Positions 1-12,605 of a stretch of 64,000 nt of DNA are shown here, in pieces. This DNA is from Bathymodiolus brooksi. Its lineage: Eukaryota > Mollusca > Bivalvia > Mytilida > Modiolidae. The position numbers and the translations under genes were made by a program. The notes under the pieces were generated by a model. It saw only the letters and a program-made list of their open reading frames with translations, made no database searches and was not told the DNA's origin. The stretch is taken from assembly GCA_963680875.1 (NCBI GenBank), contig OY804575.1:105827505-105891504 (forward strand), read 5' to 3'. How positions within the stretch are numbered: position 1 is the first letter of the stretch; every line of letters begins with the position of its first letter.

Positions 1-568
1 AATAAGGTATTTTGATCATTTGTTTAACGTTCGGACGAAATTTTTAATCGACAACAGTTTTGTTTGCGCTTTTGTTAATATTTTTCAAACACTATGGTCG
101 TTTACAATTGCGCTATGTTGAAATATTAAAATAAGATGAAATGAAACACATATTTACAACACTGACTTTAGTTTCTTACAGGAAGGACACGAATATAAAA
201 GTGGCTTTTATTGCATTATATGCATAATTTTAATGTATTTTGTTTAGTGTAATAGATTTGAAAACCATAGGAACATATTATGGAAACGAAAGTATTTAAT
301 GACAATGAACGAAACACATTAAAGAAACACTTAATAAGATGAGATAAAAGAATATTTATTGCATTTAATTGAACCGAATGTGAAAAGAACATTTATGTTG
401 AACAAACTCGAGATACATTTTCTAAAGGGATGCTATTATTTTTATTTTTCTAACAAATTTCACACACAAACACAAACAACACCATAATAAATTATTTTTG
501 AGAATTTTTGGCATTTCTTATTATAGTTTTGTTTTATTATCTATTATTTTGATGTTCTGTGATCATAG
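1..568. other. Intron of gene A, no coding seen
   Basis: AT-rich sequence up to the acceptor ending at 568. From about 85 it is colinear with 57680-58125, so it belongs to a segmental duplication. Confidence 0.5.
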
Positions 569-715
569 AATGCAGTCCTGGTCGCTATGGTTACAATTGT
601 AATCAAGCATGTGACGGATGCTTATCTGATTCATGTGATAAAGAGCATGGTGTATGTACAAATACATCTGGGTGTAAACCTGGATGGCAGATTGGACAGC
701 CGAAGTGTGACATAG
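569..715 (+). CDS. Gene A exon: EGF-like module, type alpha
   Basis: The exon encodes 49 codons starting with the split codon of ECSPGRYGYNC and containing CDGCLSDSC and GVCTNTSGC. Acceptor ...atcatag|aa and donor catag|gtata are clear. The cysteine spacing is that of MEGF/laminin-type EGF modules. The exon is phase 1-1. It has a broken copy at about 58127-58275. Confidence 0.7.
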   Translation, partial: NAVLVAMVTIVIKHVTDAYLIHVIKSMVYVQIHLGVNLDGRLDSRSVT

Positions 716-1569
716 GTATATGAACAATATTTTTTCATATTTAATCTTTATTCATAGCAAATTAGCTTTCCAAGAAATGTTCAAAGACAATTGACACGAT
801 GACAATGTTCATCAAGACAAACATTACTTGACAAAATTGTTTAACAGTTGAAATTATTGAATGCGATATTTTACTCAATATGTTGTACAAGAAAGTCATA
901 TAATAGTTATATCAACAATGAATAATAAATATACTAAAACAGTTATAACCTTTTGATGTTTGTCAATAGTTGGATTTATAGACCAGATAAAATATATCAA
1001 ACCTCAGACCGCGTCTACAGTAGATATACATTTATATGGTCAATAAATCCTGGCATTAACCTCATGAAAAGTATATGATTGTATATTGTTATACCTTAGT
1101 ATGTTTTGCATTATATCAATGCATCATAAAGAAATTCTACATTTTCACTTTTTTATTAATATCTAAAAACGATCTCCCGACAATGAACTGTTAACAGTAC
1201 CCGAGTTTTTGAGCACCTAGTCAAATTTCATTAGTTACCGACTCACGTGATCATGCATGTGTCGTTAGTGTATAGGAAATAAAGTTATAATATCTAAAGT
1301 TAATACTTTTTGTTTTAATTTCAATGAAATATTAGTTTTAAGCAGTTTTCTTCTGTTACATCACAATATTGTCTTCACCCCTTCGATAAAGTAATAAGTT
1401 AATTTAGGTTAGCAATGTTTTTTTCTATATTGCCCAGGCCCCTGGGTAAGAATGCTACACGAGGATTTGCCCGCAAGCTTGTTTTCCATCTTCCATTCTT
1501 GACTTGTCGATTTATTGATAAACATCGATAAACATCGTTGTATTGGCAGTATTTTAAATGTATTTAATA

Positions 1570-1917
1570 GATAAATCATGGAAGCCAGAATGCGTTTTGA
1601 GTTTTATCATGGGTTGGTGGATATTAATATTTTATCCAGAACCATAGGCGAGAGATAGAATTTACTAATATCCGCCAACTCATGTTAAAACTCAAAGCAC
1701 ATTCTGGCTTTCATGAATTATTTCGATTCTGATATGTCTAAGAATGCAAATACGGTAGTATACTTTAATTGGAAGACGGTACTTTATATGTACGTTTCCG
1801 GACAATGTCACACACAATTTATGCTGCCAAATTCGAGCAGACGATAATTCATCAACATGTACATTTACGACGGGAAAATCATTCACATGAACCGGCGCAT
1901 GTGCTAATGAGATTATA
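1570..1917. repeat. Foldback MITE, copy 1
   Basis: The arm starting at 1573 (ATCATGGAAGCCAGAATG) is repeated in inverse near 1697-1716, separated by about 90 bp. The unit continues to a shared end GGCGCATGTGCTAATGAGA. Related copies lie at 48304-48679 and 61318-61905. It lies in an intron of gene A. No coding capacity is seen. Confidence 0.7.
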
Positions 1918-2652
1918 GCCAATGGATAAATCGCTCGTTTGTATACAAGGCGAAAGAAGGACGTTATGTTAGAATTTATAATATAATATATAAACCGCAT
2001 CCTTAAGTGCTGCTACAATAACGATACATACATATAAATTATGTTTGACCCGAATTTGCATTTTCTGGAAATACTTTTCTTAGAATTTGATCAAACACCG
2101 TGAAAGGTGCAAGTTAGCAAAATCTCAAACACCTTCGGTTAAGATTTAAATCGTATGTGACTCACCCGAGGGTGTCTAAGACTTTGCAATCTTGCAGCTT
2201 TCCTGGTGTTAGACCTAGTATTTCTATCATATTAATAGAAACAAATGCTTTGATTGATTATCAGGAAATAACACGAATGTGTTCATATATTGAGTTCTAC
2301 AATATATACTCACACATAATATACACAAGTGAAAATGCTAATCAGTTCGTTCCTGAAACGAAAACATTTGATTAAAACCAGAGATATGGCCCATCCAGTA
2401 GATCACTTTTAAATATAAAACGGATTCTCGAATTTACCTCAAAATATATGTATATTCATGCCTGTTACACGGGATGTATGATGTTAACGAATACTACACA
2501 TGGCACACCTGTGTTCTCTGCGTTTTCCAAAGGAACGACTCTTCCGAATTTCTGATGATGGTAACCGGATGTAATATAATTTTATTTCTATATCATCGTT
2601 TTCGTTAATGCTTTGGTTTATTATTCATTATTTTTATGTTCTTCTATTATAG

Positions 2653-2796
2653 AATGTAGTCATGGTTACTATGGTTACAATTGTAACGAATCTTGTGATG
2701 GTTGTTTATTGGATTCCTGTGAAAGGGAAAATGGTGTCTGTACAGACACATCTGGATGTAAACCTAGAAGACAACTTGGACAGCTGAAGAAGTGTG
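2653..2796 (+). CDS. Gene A exon: EGF-like module, type alpha
   Basis: 48 codons, ECSHGYYGYNCNESCDGC then CLLDSC and GVCTDTSGC. Acceptor ...ttctattatag|aa, donor tgtg|gtaaag. It is a close paralogue of the exons at 569 and 7167. The upstream intron (about 2430-2650) also resembles 6940-7166, so exon plus flank were duplicated together. Confidence 0.7.
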
Positions 2797-3882
2797 GTAA
2801 AGATAGCAACGCAATGTTTTATATGTTTTTCATAGAGGACGAAGTAACTTGCCAGTTTTTTTAAAAAGATATCAGAACCAATTAATACAACGGCAATACA
2901 TGCATATAAACACAGACAAATATTAAGAAAGATAATTATTACTTGATGAGTATTCTATTAATCCAATGACCTACACAATGTAACTGATCAATGTCTGCGT
3001 TATTGATGACCAGGTGATATGTGTTAGCTACCTAATAGCATTATATTGGTTTTCGGCAAGTACACCACAGTTTTATTTTTAAGCTCACACTGCGTCATCC
3101 CAAGTGGGTGTATAAATAAAACAGTGGTGTCACTCATTATATATAAACATGAATATTATGTCTGAATGTGGAATATACCACAAAGATTCCGCCACACTTT
3201 GTTGACCGCCACTTTAAGAACCACGTTCATTTGTACGAATTTGATTTTGGTGAATGACTTACGTTATTTTAAAATAATTTCGCAGATTTATTGTGCTAAG
3301 ACAGAGTGCGAGGCTACTACCATGATAAAAATCGCAAAAAGTTCGTTTTGGACATGAAATGTATCCAATGTCGCTTTCTATCGACAAGACAGGAGGAAAG
3401 TTTTGTGGTGTAATTTTCGATCGTAAATATTAACAGTGTGATTTTGTTTTATTTTGGTGTATGTAATTTTCCAAGTTAAATTTTGATCTATCCCCTTGTT
3501 CAAGAAGTGCACGGATCAGGAACTAGCACTCCTCTTTTTGTACCCATTCTATCTTAATTTCTTCATCCAATATATTTGCCCCAAATAGCAACGGATTTAT
3601 ATTGTTCTATATTTCGAAAAATCGTTGAAATAATTTTTTCCACCATGCGAAATTTAAGCAAACTCCACGGAAATTTACTTATCATTATCAGCAACCCTGA
3701 ACTGCATAAACTCTACTGAAACAATCACAATCTAGAGAGTAACGTGTGGATTTGCAATATATACACCACACTTTTAACAAAGAGATGGTTACCTAAAAAT
3801 AGTACAAATTAATAATAATACATATCAGAGACAATATATTATTTCATCATCAATGTACACAAAATAACCATTGATTTCTTAG

Positions 3883-4017
3883 AATGTGTATCCGGAACAT
3901 TTGGAAATAACTGCTTTAGAAATTGTCACTGTGTCAACCAACCATGTGATCCTAAGCACGGCACATGTCCTGTCGGTGGATGTGAACGTGGATATAAAGG
4001 CAGTACCTGTAGTACAG
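3883..4017 (+). CDS. Gene A exon: EGF-like module, type beta
   Basis: 45 codons: ECVSGTFGNNC, NCHCVNQPCDPKHGTCP, then GGCERGYKGSTCS. Acceptor ...tttcttag|aa, donor acag|gtatgt. The order alpha-beta here is repeated at 7167 and 7512, pointing to a two-exon duplication unit. Confidence 0.72.
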
Positions 4018-5090
4018 GTATGTGATACGGATGATTAGTTTCAATACCTACCTATTCAATATAAGTTATCTACGTATCGGAGAAAATTAATTTATAAAAA
4101 TTGTTTACGCCTCAATATCACTGTCGTCAAAGAGCTCCGGTCGGAATTGATCTGTCATCTTCCGGTACAAGTCAATTAGGCATGTTTGACATACAGGCGA
4201 CGACAAAAAGCAAGTATTATGATCATATAGTATTATTATATCTTGAATCCAGAAAGATGTCGTTATCGGTCGATTATTTTTACTTGTTTTTACCTATATA
4301 TTACTGTAGTTATCTTCATCGATTACTCAGATATAGATAAAATGATGGACATAAACAATGAAAAATGCTAATAATGAGATTGAAATCATCAAATAAAGCT
4401 ATAAAAGGTAGTTTATATGTGTAATTAAAGTACACAAACCCTTTGTAATGCTTATATACATGATAGTTTGCACTGGCGTGCCACCATGAATAGTTTTAGA
4501 CTTACTACAGTAAAAAACACAATGCTTATTTACGTACATTCGTTCCGGCTCTGTCAGCCACTACTTACCGGTTGGGTCGCAAAAATTGTTTCAGTAGAAC
4601 CAGTTTTGTCTATGTTGAAAATTGAAAGAATAGCAAAAACAGCTCAATATCACAATTATGTTTCCTTTCTGTAATTTATTTAAGGTTCATTATAACACTT
4701 GTCAAGGGTATGTTCGACTTGCAAATTGCAAAAAAAAAAAAAAAAAAAATGTCTTCAATGAATAAAAGTTGTGATAAAAACCCAACAACAACACATAGTC
4801 AAAATATTTTACATGTGGATGTTTTGTATAACATTAAAAGGAAGAAATACAAAATGGTTTGTGCAGAATTGGCATTCACCAAGTCATGATTTTGTATAGA
4901 ATTTATAATTCTTTTTCTTTATTTGCTATGCAGTTGTATTATTGCAATATTCAAAGAGTGTTTGATCAAAAGTAGGAACTCTCACTGTTTATATAGATAT
5001 CAAGTAACTCTTATTGTTTTGGATTAATTTTTGTTTTCAAATAATATATTGAAGGACAATAAGAAATTTTGATTAAAAACATCGGTAGCG

Positions 5091-5300
5091 TAATGGTTAG
5101 CGTGCTCGCCTCGAGTGCGATATATTGTGGGTACGAGCCGCGGTCTTGTCAAACAAGAGAATATAGAATTGGTATTTGTTGCTTCTCCACTAAGAACGCA
5201 GCATTAAGGAGAAAGAGCAACGACTGGTTGGCTCGGAATCAGAATAATGTGTCTGAGTGGAGCGACATATCTACCCAATGACTGTTGTTAGCTCACCCAG
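5091..5300 (+). repeat. tRNA-derived SINE, copy 1
   Basis: The 5' part has a degenerate A box (TAGCGTAATGGTTAG) and a B-box-like GGTACGAGCC, followed by a non-tRNA body containing GGTATTTGTTGCTTCTCC and GACTGGTTGGCTCGGA. The same body occurs at 12398-12605. The tRNA arms do not pair well enough for a functional tRNA. Confidence 0.65.
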
Positions 5301-7166
5301 AAACAGTAACAGGATGTATGCTTATAAGCTTATAAACTTATAAGCGCGGAAAATATATAGTTCATTTCCACTCGCTGCGAAACAGGTAAGAAAAACTCGT
5401 CAAAACTCGTATATATAAATTTTATATTTTCGACAATGTATATATATTGTCTATTTTTTTTCTCCTTCGTTTCACTCCTAAGAAAATATTTTTTTATTAA
5501 CTAAAATAATGTAATATAAATAAGACTCGACAGTGAAGAGTTGTGCGTTCGATACAAGAGATCGCATAGGATTTATTATAGATATATATCAACATAACAA
5601 ATTCATTCAGTCTGTCATTTCTATTACCCCCCCCCCCCCCCCAAATGCAAAATATATACCAATGATTGAAATTCTTTTGGCATTAATATATGTGGATGGG
5701 CGGGGGACTATAACATCCAAAGAACGAACTTTTGTCGTATTACAACTTGTAACGAACGTTGCATTAATCGAGTACACCTAACATTTTCTTTGTATACAAA
5801 CTGCCAAAATCGTCCTTGTAGAAAGGAATTCAATACTACAGCCTTTGTTGATTTGCTTATCTGTAATGTTAATGTAAACATTATACTGTGAAGAAACTTA
5901 AATATCGTATCCATGAAGTTATTTCCACAGAGTGACTTACTTCGTTATCAACGAGTATAAAATTAAAATATTGCGTTATAAAAAGAATCTCCCACTACTC
6001 AATTGATGCGCCTGGACAGCTACTTAAAAGTGAGTGTAGCGTATTGAGCACCAACCGTGATGTCAGTGTCACAAAAAGCATTGTGTTCGCGACAGTAGCA
6101 ATTTAACATAGAAACAACGAATTTTTTATTGTACAAAGTAGCTGAAATTAGCAGCCATGGCGAATATTCATACTATGGATCAGTATTTATCGCCTTTGAG
6201 ATATTTCCTAATCATAACTATTGTTAAATTGCAATATAATGCTCAATAACAATAAGATCAGTGGTATTTACATACTGACAAACCCGGTCATTTATAAATG
6301 ACCCAACCGGTTTGTATACATGTTTACATTTTGACCAAGCCGGATTTCAAAAACATCTGTTGACATCATGTTTTAGGGTATAACTAGTTACTAATTGACT
6401 TTTCATCAACAAAATAGTATTTTTAAGTAAAATCAATCATTCATCAATATTTGTTTCTTTTTGTGCAACATTTAATTCATTCGTAAATGCAAGATATAGC
6501 GATATTTCAGTTGATTGTAATGATTTTGAAGCCGGATTCCTTATAACTTAGAGAAAAATCTAATTTTGCACTGCAAAAATAAATGATATTTGGACAAACA
6601 ATGAAATTAATAATAATAACAATCATAAAGCATCATAATTCAAAACATTATATACACAGTATATTTATAAATACTTATGATAATTATCCGTGTCTGCTTT
6701 GAAAATACCGCTTTAAAATATCGCGGATGTTGACCAAACATTTTCGATCGGAGCTCTTTGACGACAGTGAATATAGCTGAGTATTGTTAAAGTTGGCAAT
6801 ACAATTCAATCAGTAAAACTACGACACGATCACGACAATGACGGCCCTACACAAACAGGTAATGAAGTAAACAACTCAAATACAATGTAGCAGACATGAT
6901 AATTAATATCACACAAGTGAACTCGATTTATTTCTTAAATATACAACGGAATCTCGAATGTAATCCAAAACATGTGAATATTGAAATATATCAAATATAT
7001 ATGATGTAGCGAATACTACTTGAGGGCGATATTTTAACTTCGGGGAAAAAAACTTCTCCTTGATGAAGATAACTGAAAAATCGGCTATAATATAGTCGTA
7101 TATTGACATATAGTAGTTTTATTTCCTTAGTTTATTATACCTTATTCTAATGTTTTTTCAATATAG
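5300..7166. other. Intron of gene A, no gene seen
   Basis: AT-rich. It holds a C homopolymer at about 5629-5642 and a short palindrome around 6285-6319 (ACCGGTCATTTATAAATGAC followed by ACCCAACCGGT). Confidence 0.5.
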
Positions 7167-7316
7167 AATGTATTCTCGGTCACTATGGTTACAATTGTGA
7201 AGAATCATGTGATGGATGTTTGTTAGATTCATGTGATAGGGAACATGGTGTGTGTACAGATACAACTGCATGTAAACCTGGAAGGCAACCTGGAGAGATG
7301 ATGAAGTGTAATAAAG
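7167..7316 (+). CDS. Gene A exon: EGF-like module, type alpha
   Basis: 50 codons: ECILGHYGYNCEESCDGC, CLLDSCDREHGVC, then ACKPGRQPGE. Acceptor ...aatatag|aa, donor aaag|gtataa. The closest relative in the window is the exon at 2653. Confidence 0.72.
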
Positions 7317-7511
7317 GTATAAAACAATATTCTATTTCTGTCTCATATAGAACACAGTAACTTAACAATATTAAAGAACTGTTCACTGATATTTAATGTT
7401 ACTTCTTCTGTTTTGTATCAATCAATGTATTCCTCTATGACGATCGTTATATACATTAATATTCATACATAGCATAGAAAATATGCATAAAATAACATTT
7501 GAATTTTGTAG

Positions 7512-7646
7512 CATGTGGATCGGGAACATTTGGAAATCACTGTTCTCGAAATTGCCACTGTGTCAACCAACCATGTGATCCGGAAAACGGTACATGTCCT
7601 GCGGGTGGATGTGAACGTGGGTATGATGGAATTGCCTGTAGTACAG
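7512..7646 (+). CDS. Gene A exon: EGF-like module, type beta
   Basis: 45 codons: ACGSGTFGNHC, NCHCVNQPCDPENGTCP, GGCERGYDGIACS. Acceptor ...ttttgtag|ca, donor acag|gtatgt. It is a near copy of the exon at 3883. Confidence 0.74.
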
Positions 7647-8061
7647 GTATGTGATACCTGTTCAATACTAACTTTAACGCTAAGGAATAAAAACGTAGAT
7701 ATCAAATTTAGTGCACACAACGCGTTTCTGGAATAACCATTATAAGGTACGTAAGGTTACTTACAAAGTCCCATGAAATGTGATTGTTCCATTTTCCTTG
7801 CAAACATAACCAAGATGGACGGGCGATTTAATCCATGATAAACTCCGGACGATTTCACAAGCTGAACCTGTGTATGAATGCCCAGAATCCAGCATTAGAT
7901 AATAAGACAGAAAGCGAGTGTATGCCTTCTCTTCAACACAATTATGTTGTTGTACCTACAAGGCTTCTAACCGCATTTGTTTGTAAAAGCTACTTAAATT
8001 CGTGTTATTCGTTTTTATTTTTGTTGCAGTTAAAGTCATGCTATTGGTTTCTATATTCCAG

Positions 8062-8199
8062 AATGTACCAGTGGTGACTATGGCTATAATTGTGAACATC
8101 ATTGTAGGATATGCGTTAATAGTTCTTGTGAAAGATATGAAGGCCTTTGTACATATGGATGTATTGACAGGCTCAAAGGCCTCCAGTGTCAAGCAGCAG
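8062..8199 (+). CDS. Gene A exon: EGF-like module, divergent (juxtamembrane)
   Basis: 46 codons: ECTSGDYGYNCEHHC, CVNSSCERYEGLC, then YGCIDRLKGLQC. Acceptor ...tattccag|aa is good. The donor cagcag|gttcat is weaker. Phase 1-1 is kept. It is the last EGF module before the membrane exon. Confidence 0.66.
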
Positions 8200-9382
8200 G
8201 TTCATTAAATATAATTTAGCATTGCCATTTTAATTCCTGTTGCAAGAAATATAAACCAACATGAACGCTGGTGTTTTGAATGTTATTATTTATGCATAAT
8301 GTCATGGAAACTACATACTTGTTTATTTGGCAAATTCATTCATATTTACAAGGTTCACAGTTGATGGTCTTGTATGGAGCTCAATGTAAAATATCAATAT
8401 CAATATTCATGTTCAGTGCACTTAATCATATCCGTACATCTGTATAAATAAAACATAGCAAACAACAAAAATATAACATAAATCAGACAACAATCATAGC
8501 ACTATAACGAAAAGGAGAAAAGGTGTGTCTAAAGGATAAGCTTCAATAACTCTGTGTATGACACCAGTTGTGAAAAATCCTTATTTACCAATTAGTGTCC
8601 AGTTGGTAAGCTATTTTAAATCCTTTTCAACCAACTGATACTTTAAAAAAGACACTTACTTTCAGGAATAGAAGCTACATAAAGTAAAATACTCTCTTAA
8701 AATGTATGGTCGTCATCATGATTAGGCCCTCCATTATGAACATTGGTGACGGTGTGTGTAGCATAACATTATTTATGCATTGGTATTTGCAGCCAATCGG
8801 TTAGAAGTTAGAACAATAGTTCATCTAAATGGTATTGGCAAGCCTCATACTCAATACACCATTTGCATTTTTTCGACTTGATTCTAAAATTTTATGTTTT
8901 TATTTGTTTTCTTGGAGTTAGCTCCCTTCAATGAGGGCAAAGGTGTTCCCTTTCATGAAAGGTTTGTATGAAAATAGCATATTATTTCTCATCTTCTTTT
9001 CACAATTTTGATTTTGTTACAACTTTCGAATTGCTATTAAAATATCCCCTGATTTTTCAAATATCTATCATAAATAAATGTGTATTAAAAATAGCTTTGT
9101 CCTATCCGTTGCTTTTCCAAGAACGGGTACCATTATGTTTATTGTAAGGGAAATAACCCATGTGAAAAAGTAAAATTTTAGAATCATATCCGGAATGTGC
9201 AATAGGTCTATTGATTGCATAAATTATCGTTAACCTATCACGTTGCCTGTGACGACGAACAGGAATAGAACGAATATTCTTTGTATTTCTTCACATTATC
9301 AGATTGCTAATATACTTCCTTGTTTAATTTCACACATTCAATTGCATTACTCTGTAATATGACACGTATTTTTGATTTACAG

Positions 9383-9503
9383 CTACACCACACTCAGATA
9401 AACAAGCTACAAAAGATATAACAATGAATGTGACATATGCAGTAATTGGGACATTCATTGTTACTACATTAGTGTGTGTCATTATATTCATGGCAATATT
9501 GAG
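9383..9503 (+). CDS. Gene A exon: transmembrane segment
   Basis: Acceptor gatttacag|ct, donor attgag|gtatc. It encodes a short Ser/Thr-rich stalk (TPHSDKQATKDITMNVT) and a strongly hydrophobic stretch of about 23 residues rich in I, V, T and F. Together with the 101-bp exon at 11711 the length (222 bp) keeps the reading frame. Confidence 0.68.
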
Positions 9504-10285
9504 GTATCATTTTATTTTCTCATGGCTCGGTAGAGTAATTGTAAGACTTGCACACCTTTAATGTTGATGGTCGTGAGAATGATCTAAACCTAGCCATTGC
9601 TATTTTGTTATTTGCACAGCATATGAGTAATAGAAGGTACTGCTTGACTATAAATCAGGATAATATGTCCCAGTGTATTCTTTCCACATCTGCGTGTTAA
9701 TTCATCTCTCTCTAAAAGGATATTATCATCCGATTATCTAGTAAAAATGTGACCCGTTCTCGCTATGATATTGGCAAAATAGATTCACCTGGCGTTAAGC
9801 AACTATCACTCACATACTAATATTTAAATAGTGGTTGATGTCATTGTATATGACTAATAGAACTACTTGTATGCCTGAGAAGCTTCTGAATTATGAAAAT
9901 TAAATATATCATTTATAAGGGTCAACATTAGAGTGTCCTCTATAGCAACGCTGTTCGTCCGCGTATATGGTTGGCATTTTACGCACATCCGGTGTGAGTT
10001 AGGCACATACAAGCAGATGGCACACGCCACTTTTTATTATGTTATTATGTTATTTAATTATTTGATGGCCTATGCCAAACCAGGAAATTGTCTGTTCATG
10101 CATATCTAAATAAACGCCAGAGAAAACCGAAGGGACAATAGAAAATGAACAACCCAGAGTCACCGGCAATACTGAGCACACACGACACAGGACGAAGACA
10201 AAAACACAACAAAGCGAAGAAATGTAAAAGGATGAAAAACGCGAACTCCACCAGAAAACAGGGATTAAACCAAGGTGCTCGCAGA

Positions 10286-11151
10286 GGGTATGTAGTTTCT
10301 GCATCATATAGGACACCGTCCATGTGATAAGGGTATGTAGTTCCTGCATCATATAGGACACCGTCCATGTGATAAGGGTATGTAGTTCCTGCATCATATA
10401 GGACACCATCCATGTGATAAGGGTATGTAGTTCCTGCATCATATAGGACACCGTCCATGTGATAAGGGTATGTAGTTCCTGCATCATATAGGACACCGTC
10501 CATGTGATAAGGGTATGTTGTTCCTGCATCATATAGGACACCGTCCATGTGATAAGGGTATGTTGTTCCTGCATCATATATGACACCGTTCATGTGATAA
10601 GGGTATGTTGTTCCTGCATGATATAAGACACCGTTCATGTGATAAGGGTATGTTGTTCCTGCATGATATAAGACACCGTTCATGTGATAAGGGTATGTTC
10701 TTCATGCATCATATAGGACACCGTTCATGTGATAAGGGTGTGTAGTTCATGCATGATATAGGACACCGTTCATGTGATAAGGGTATGTAGTTCATGCATC
10801 ATATAGGACTCCGTCCATGTGATAAGGGTATGTTGTTCCTGCATGATATAGGACACCGTTCATGTGATAAGGGTATGTAGTTCAAGCATCATATAGGACT
10901 CCGTCCATGTGATAAGGGTATGTTGTTCCTGCATGATATAGGACACCGTTCATGTGATAAGGGTATGTTGTTCCTGCATGATATAGGACACCGTACATGT
11001 GATAAGGGTACATTGTATGTTGTTCCTGCATGATATAGGACACCGTTCATGTGATAAGGGTATGTAGTTCATGCATCATATAGGACTCCGTCCATGTGAT
11101 AAGGGTATGTAGTTCATGCATCATATAGGACTCCGTCCATGTGATAAGGGT
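10286..11151. repeat. 45-bp tandem satellite, about 19 copies
   Basis: The unit begins with GGGTATGTAGTTCCTGCATC and carries GGACACCGTCCATGTGATAA. It repeats every 45 bp with variants (TAG/TTG, cctgcatc/catgcatg). One unit near 11005-11020 has a short insertion. It sits in the intron between the transmembrane and tail exons of gene A. Because 45 is divisible by 3, long open frames run through it on the minus strand; I regard these as artefacts. Confidence 0.9.
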
Positions 11152-11710
11152 GTTGATTTTGCCTCTTTCTACGATTTCTCGATAAGTTTATGATAAGATT
11201 ATAGGACAGTTCCGACAGTGTGCTATTTTCTGTTCTTTATGTTATCATTTCTGTATTGTGCATATCTTACACAATACTGACTAACCCTAAAAAAAAATAA
11301 TACGAGAGTTCTGGTTCATGTGTGTGAGTATAGCCACAAACAAACTGTATAACCTCAGATATCAGTATGGTGTCCTTTATGTTTTAATGCTAGATATCTT
11401 TTGTAGTCATGCACAGTTCTTCTAAATTATATTACAGTTATATAGTGTACCTAAGTTTTGCGTGTTGAGTAGCGTCATATGAACAACTCATGTTCGTGTA
11501 CTTTATTGTATTTGACAGAATATCATATCTGGTCAACCAATATAAGATTAAAATTCTGAAAGCACATAACTCCCATTAAGAAGACCAACGCGAGTTAATC
11601 ATGTGTAACACTTTCACAGTGATAAAAAAGACAGCGACGAGTCCTGAAGGTGATAATATACTGACTTCTAAAACAACCGTGGCGGAGTTAATAGACATTG
11701 TTTATTTCAG

Positions 11711-11811
11711 ATATAGAAGACATAATACAGATGGAAATACAAAGAAGCATAGTGGACAAAGGTCGAGAGGATTTAACAATGGTGCTTTCACCAACGATTA
11801 TGCCAATACTA
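11711..11811 (+). CDS. Gene A exon: cytoplasmic tail 1
   Basis: Acceptor ...tatttcag|at, donor acta|gtaaga. The encoded segment is basic then polar (RRHNTDGNTKKHSGQRSRG, then FTNDYANT). It includes one tyrosine in NDYANT. Confidence 0.6.
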
Positions 11812-12397
11812 GTAAGATTATTTCTGACACAACTCTAATAGCATGCAATTTTATTTATTTTGGTCATGTATAATTATAGACAAAAGAACGTGGTTTTCAT
11901 CTATTGAAATATTCTTTGTAGCATGTTATCTTCAACTGGAAGTAAGCTGTGTCTATATATAAATTTACATGAAATATAATTGCATAATGACTATCACAAA
12001 ATCCCCATCATATACGTGGTAAAATGTGTGGTCAAATTAAGGACCATCGCGGAAACATTCTGAACATCATTGCAAATGTAATTTTCATATGGTATGAATG
12101 TATACATGTACATCATGCAGTATTGCAAATATAATTACCACGACAGTGAATCAGTAGTGCTTAAAGAATGCTGCTGTAATTAACCAAGTTGTGTATGAAT
12201 CGCACAACTTGTGTCACTCTCCGCTAACGAATGCAAGCATTATGTTTTTGGAGAACCAAGTTAATACATGTAGCTCTGCTATATAAATGAGTATTGCCTT
12301 TCGATATTAATTATGACTCAACAAACAATATATCATTCAATCGATCAGATAATACCAAAATTAACTTATCTAACAATATCAATCCTAATGTATTTAC

Positions 12398-12605
12398 CCG
12401 CATGGTGTAATGATTAATGTGCTCGCATAGAGTTGGGTAAATCATAGGTTTGAACCCCGGTCGTGTCAAAACAAGACTATAAAATTAGTATTTCCAGGTT
12501 CTGCGATAAGCACATAGTATTCAGAAGTAATTGCACAGACTGGTTGGACTCAGAATCATGATATTGTGTCCGTGTCTATCCCCCGAGTGTTGTTTCAGTG
12601 TGCTA
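12398..12605 (+). repeat. tRNA-derived SINE, copy 2
   Basis: Box A-like CATGGTGTAATGATTAATG and B box GGTTTGAACCCC are followed by the same body as copy 1 (ACTATAAAATTAGTATTT, GACTGGTTGGACTCAGAATC). It lies in the last intron of gene A. Confidence 0.68.

Noticed and set aside
5091..5160. tRNA gene
   Set aside because: A and B boxes are present but stems do not pair and a shared non-tRNA body follows, so it is a SINE.
4101..6785. Inverted 26-bp match (TCACTGTCGTCAAAGAGCTC at about 4120 and inverse near 6755) as transposon ends
   Set aside because: Similarity stops at about 30 bp, two receptor exons lie nearby in a normal gene order, and no target duplication was seen.
10050..10683. Two long overlapping minus-strand ORFs with 15-residue repeats
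   Set aside because: They are the 45-bp satellite read in two frames. The period is a multiple of 3, so open frames arise without selection.
10286..11151. CRISPR-like array
   Set aside because: Units are contiguous 45-bp repeats with no spacers, in a eukaryotic intron.
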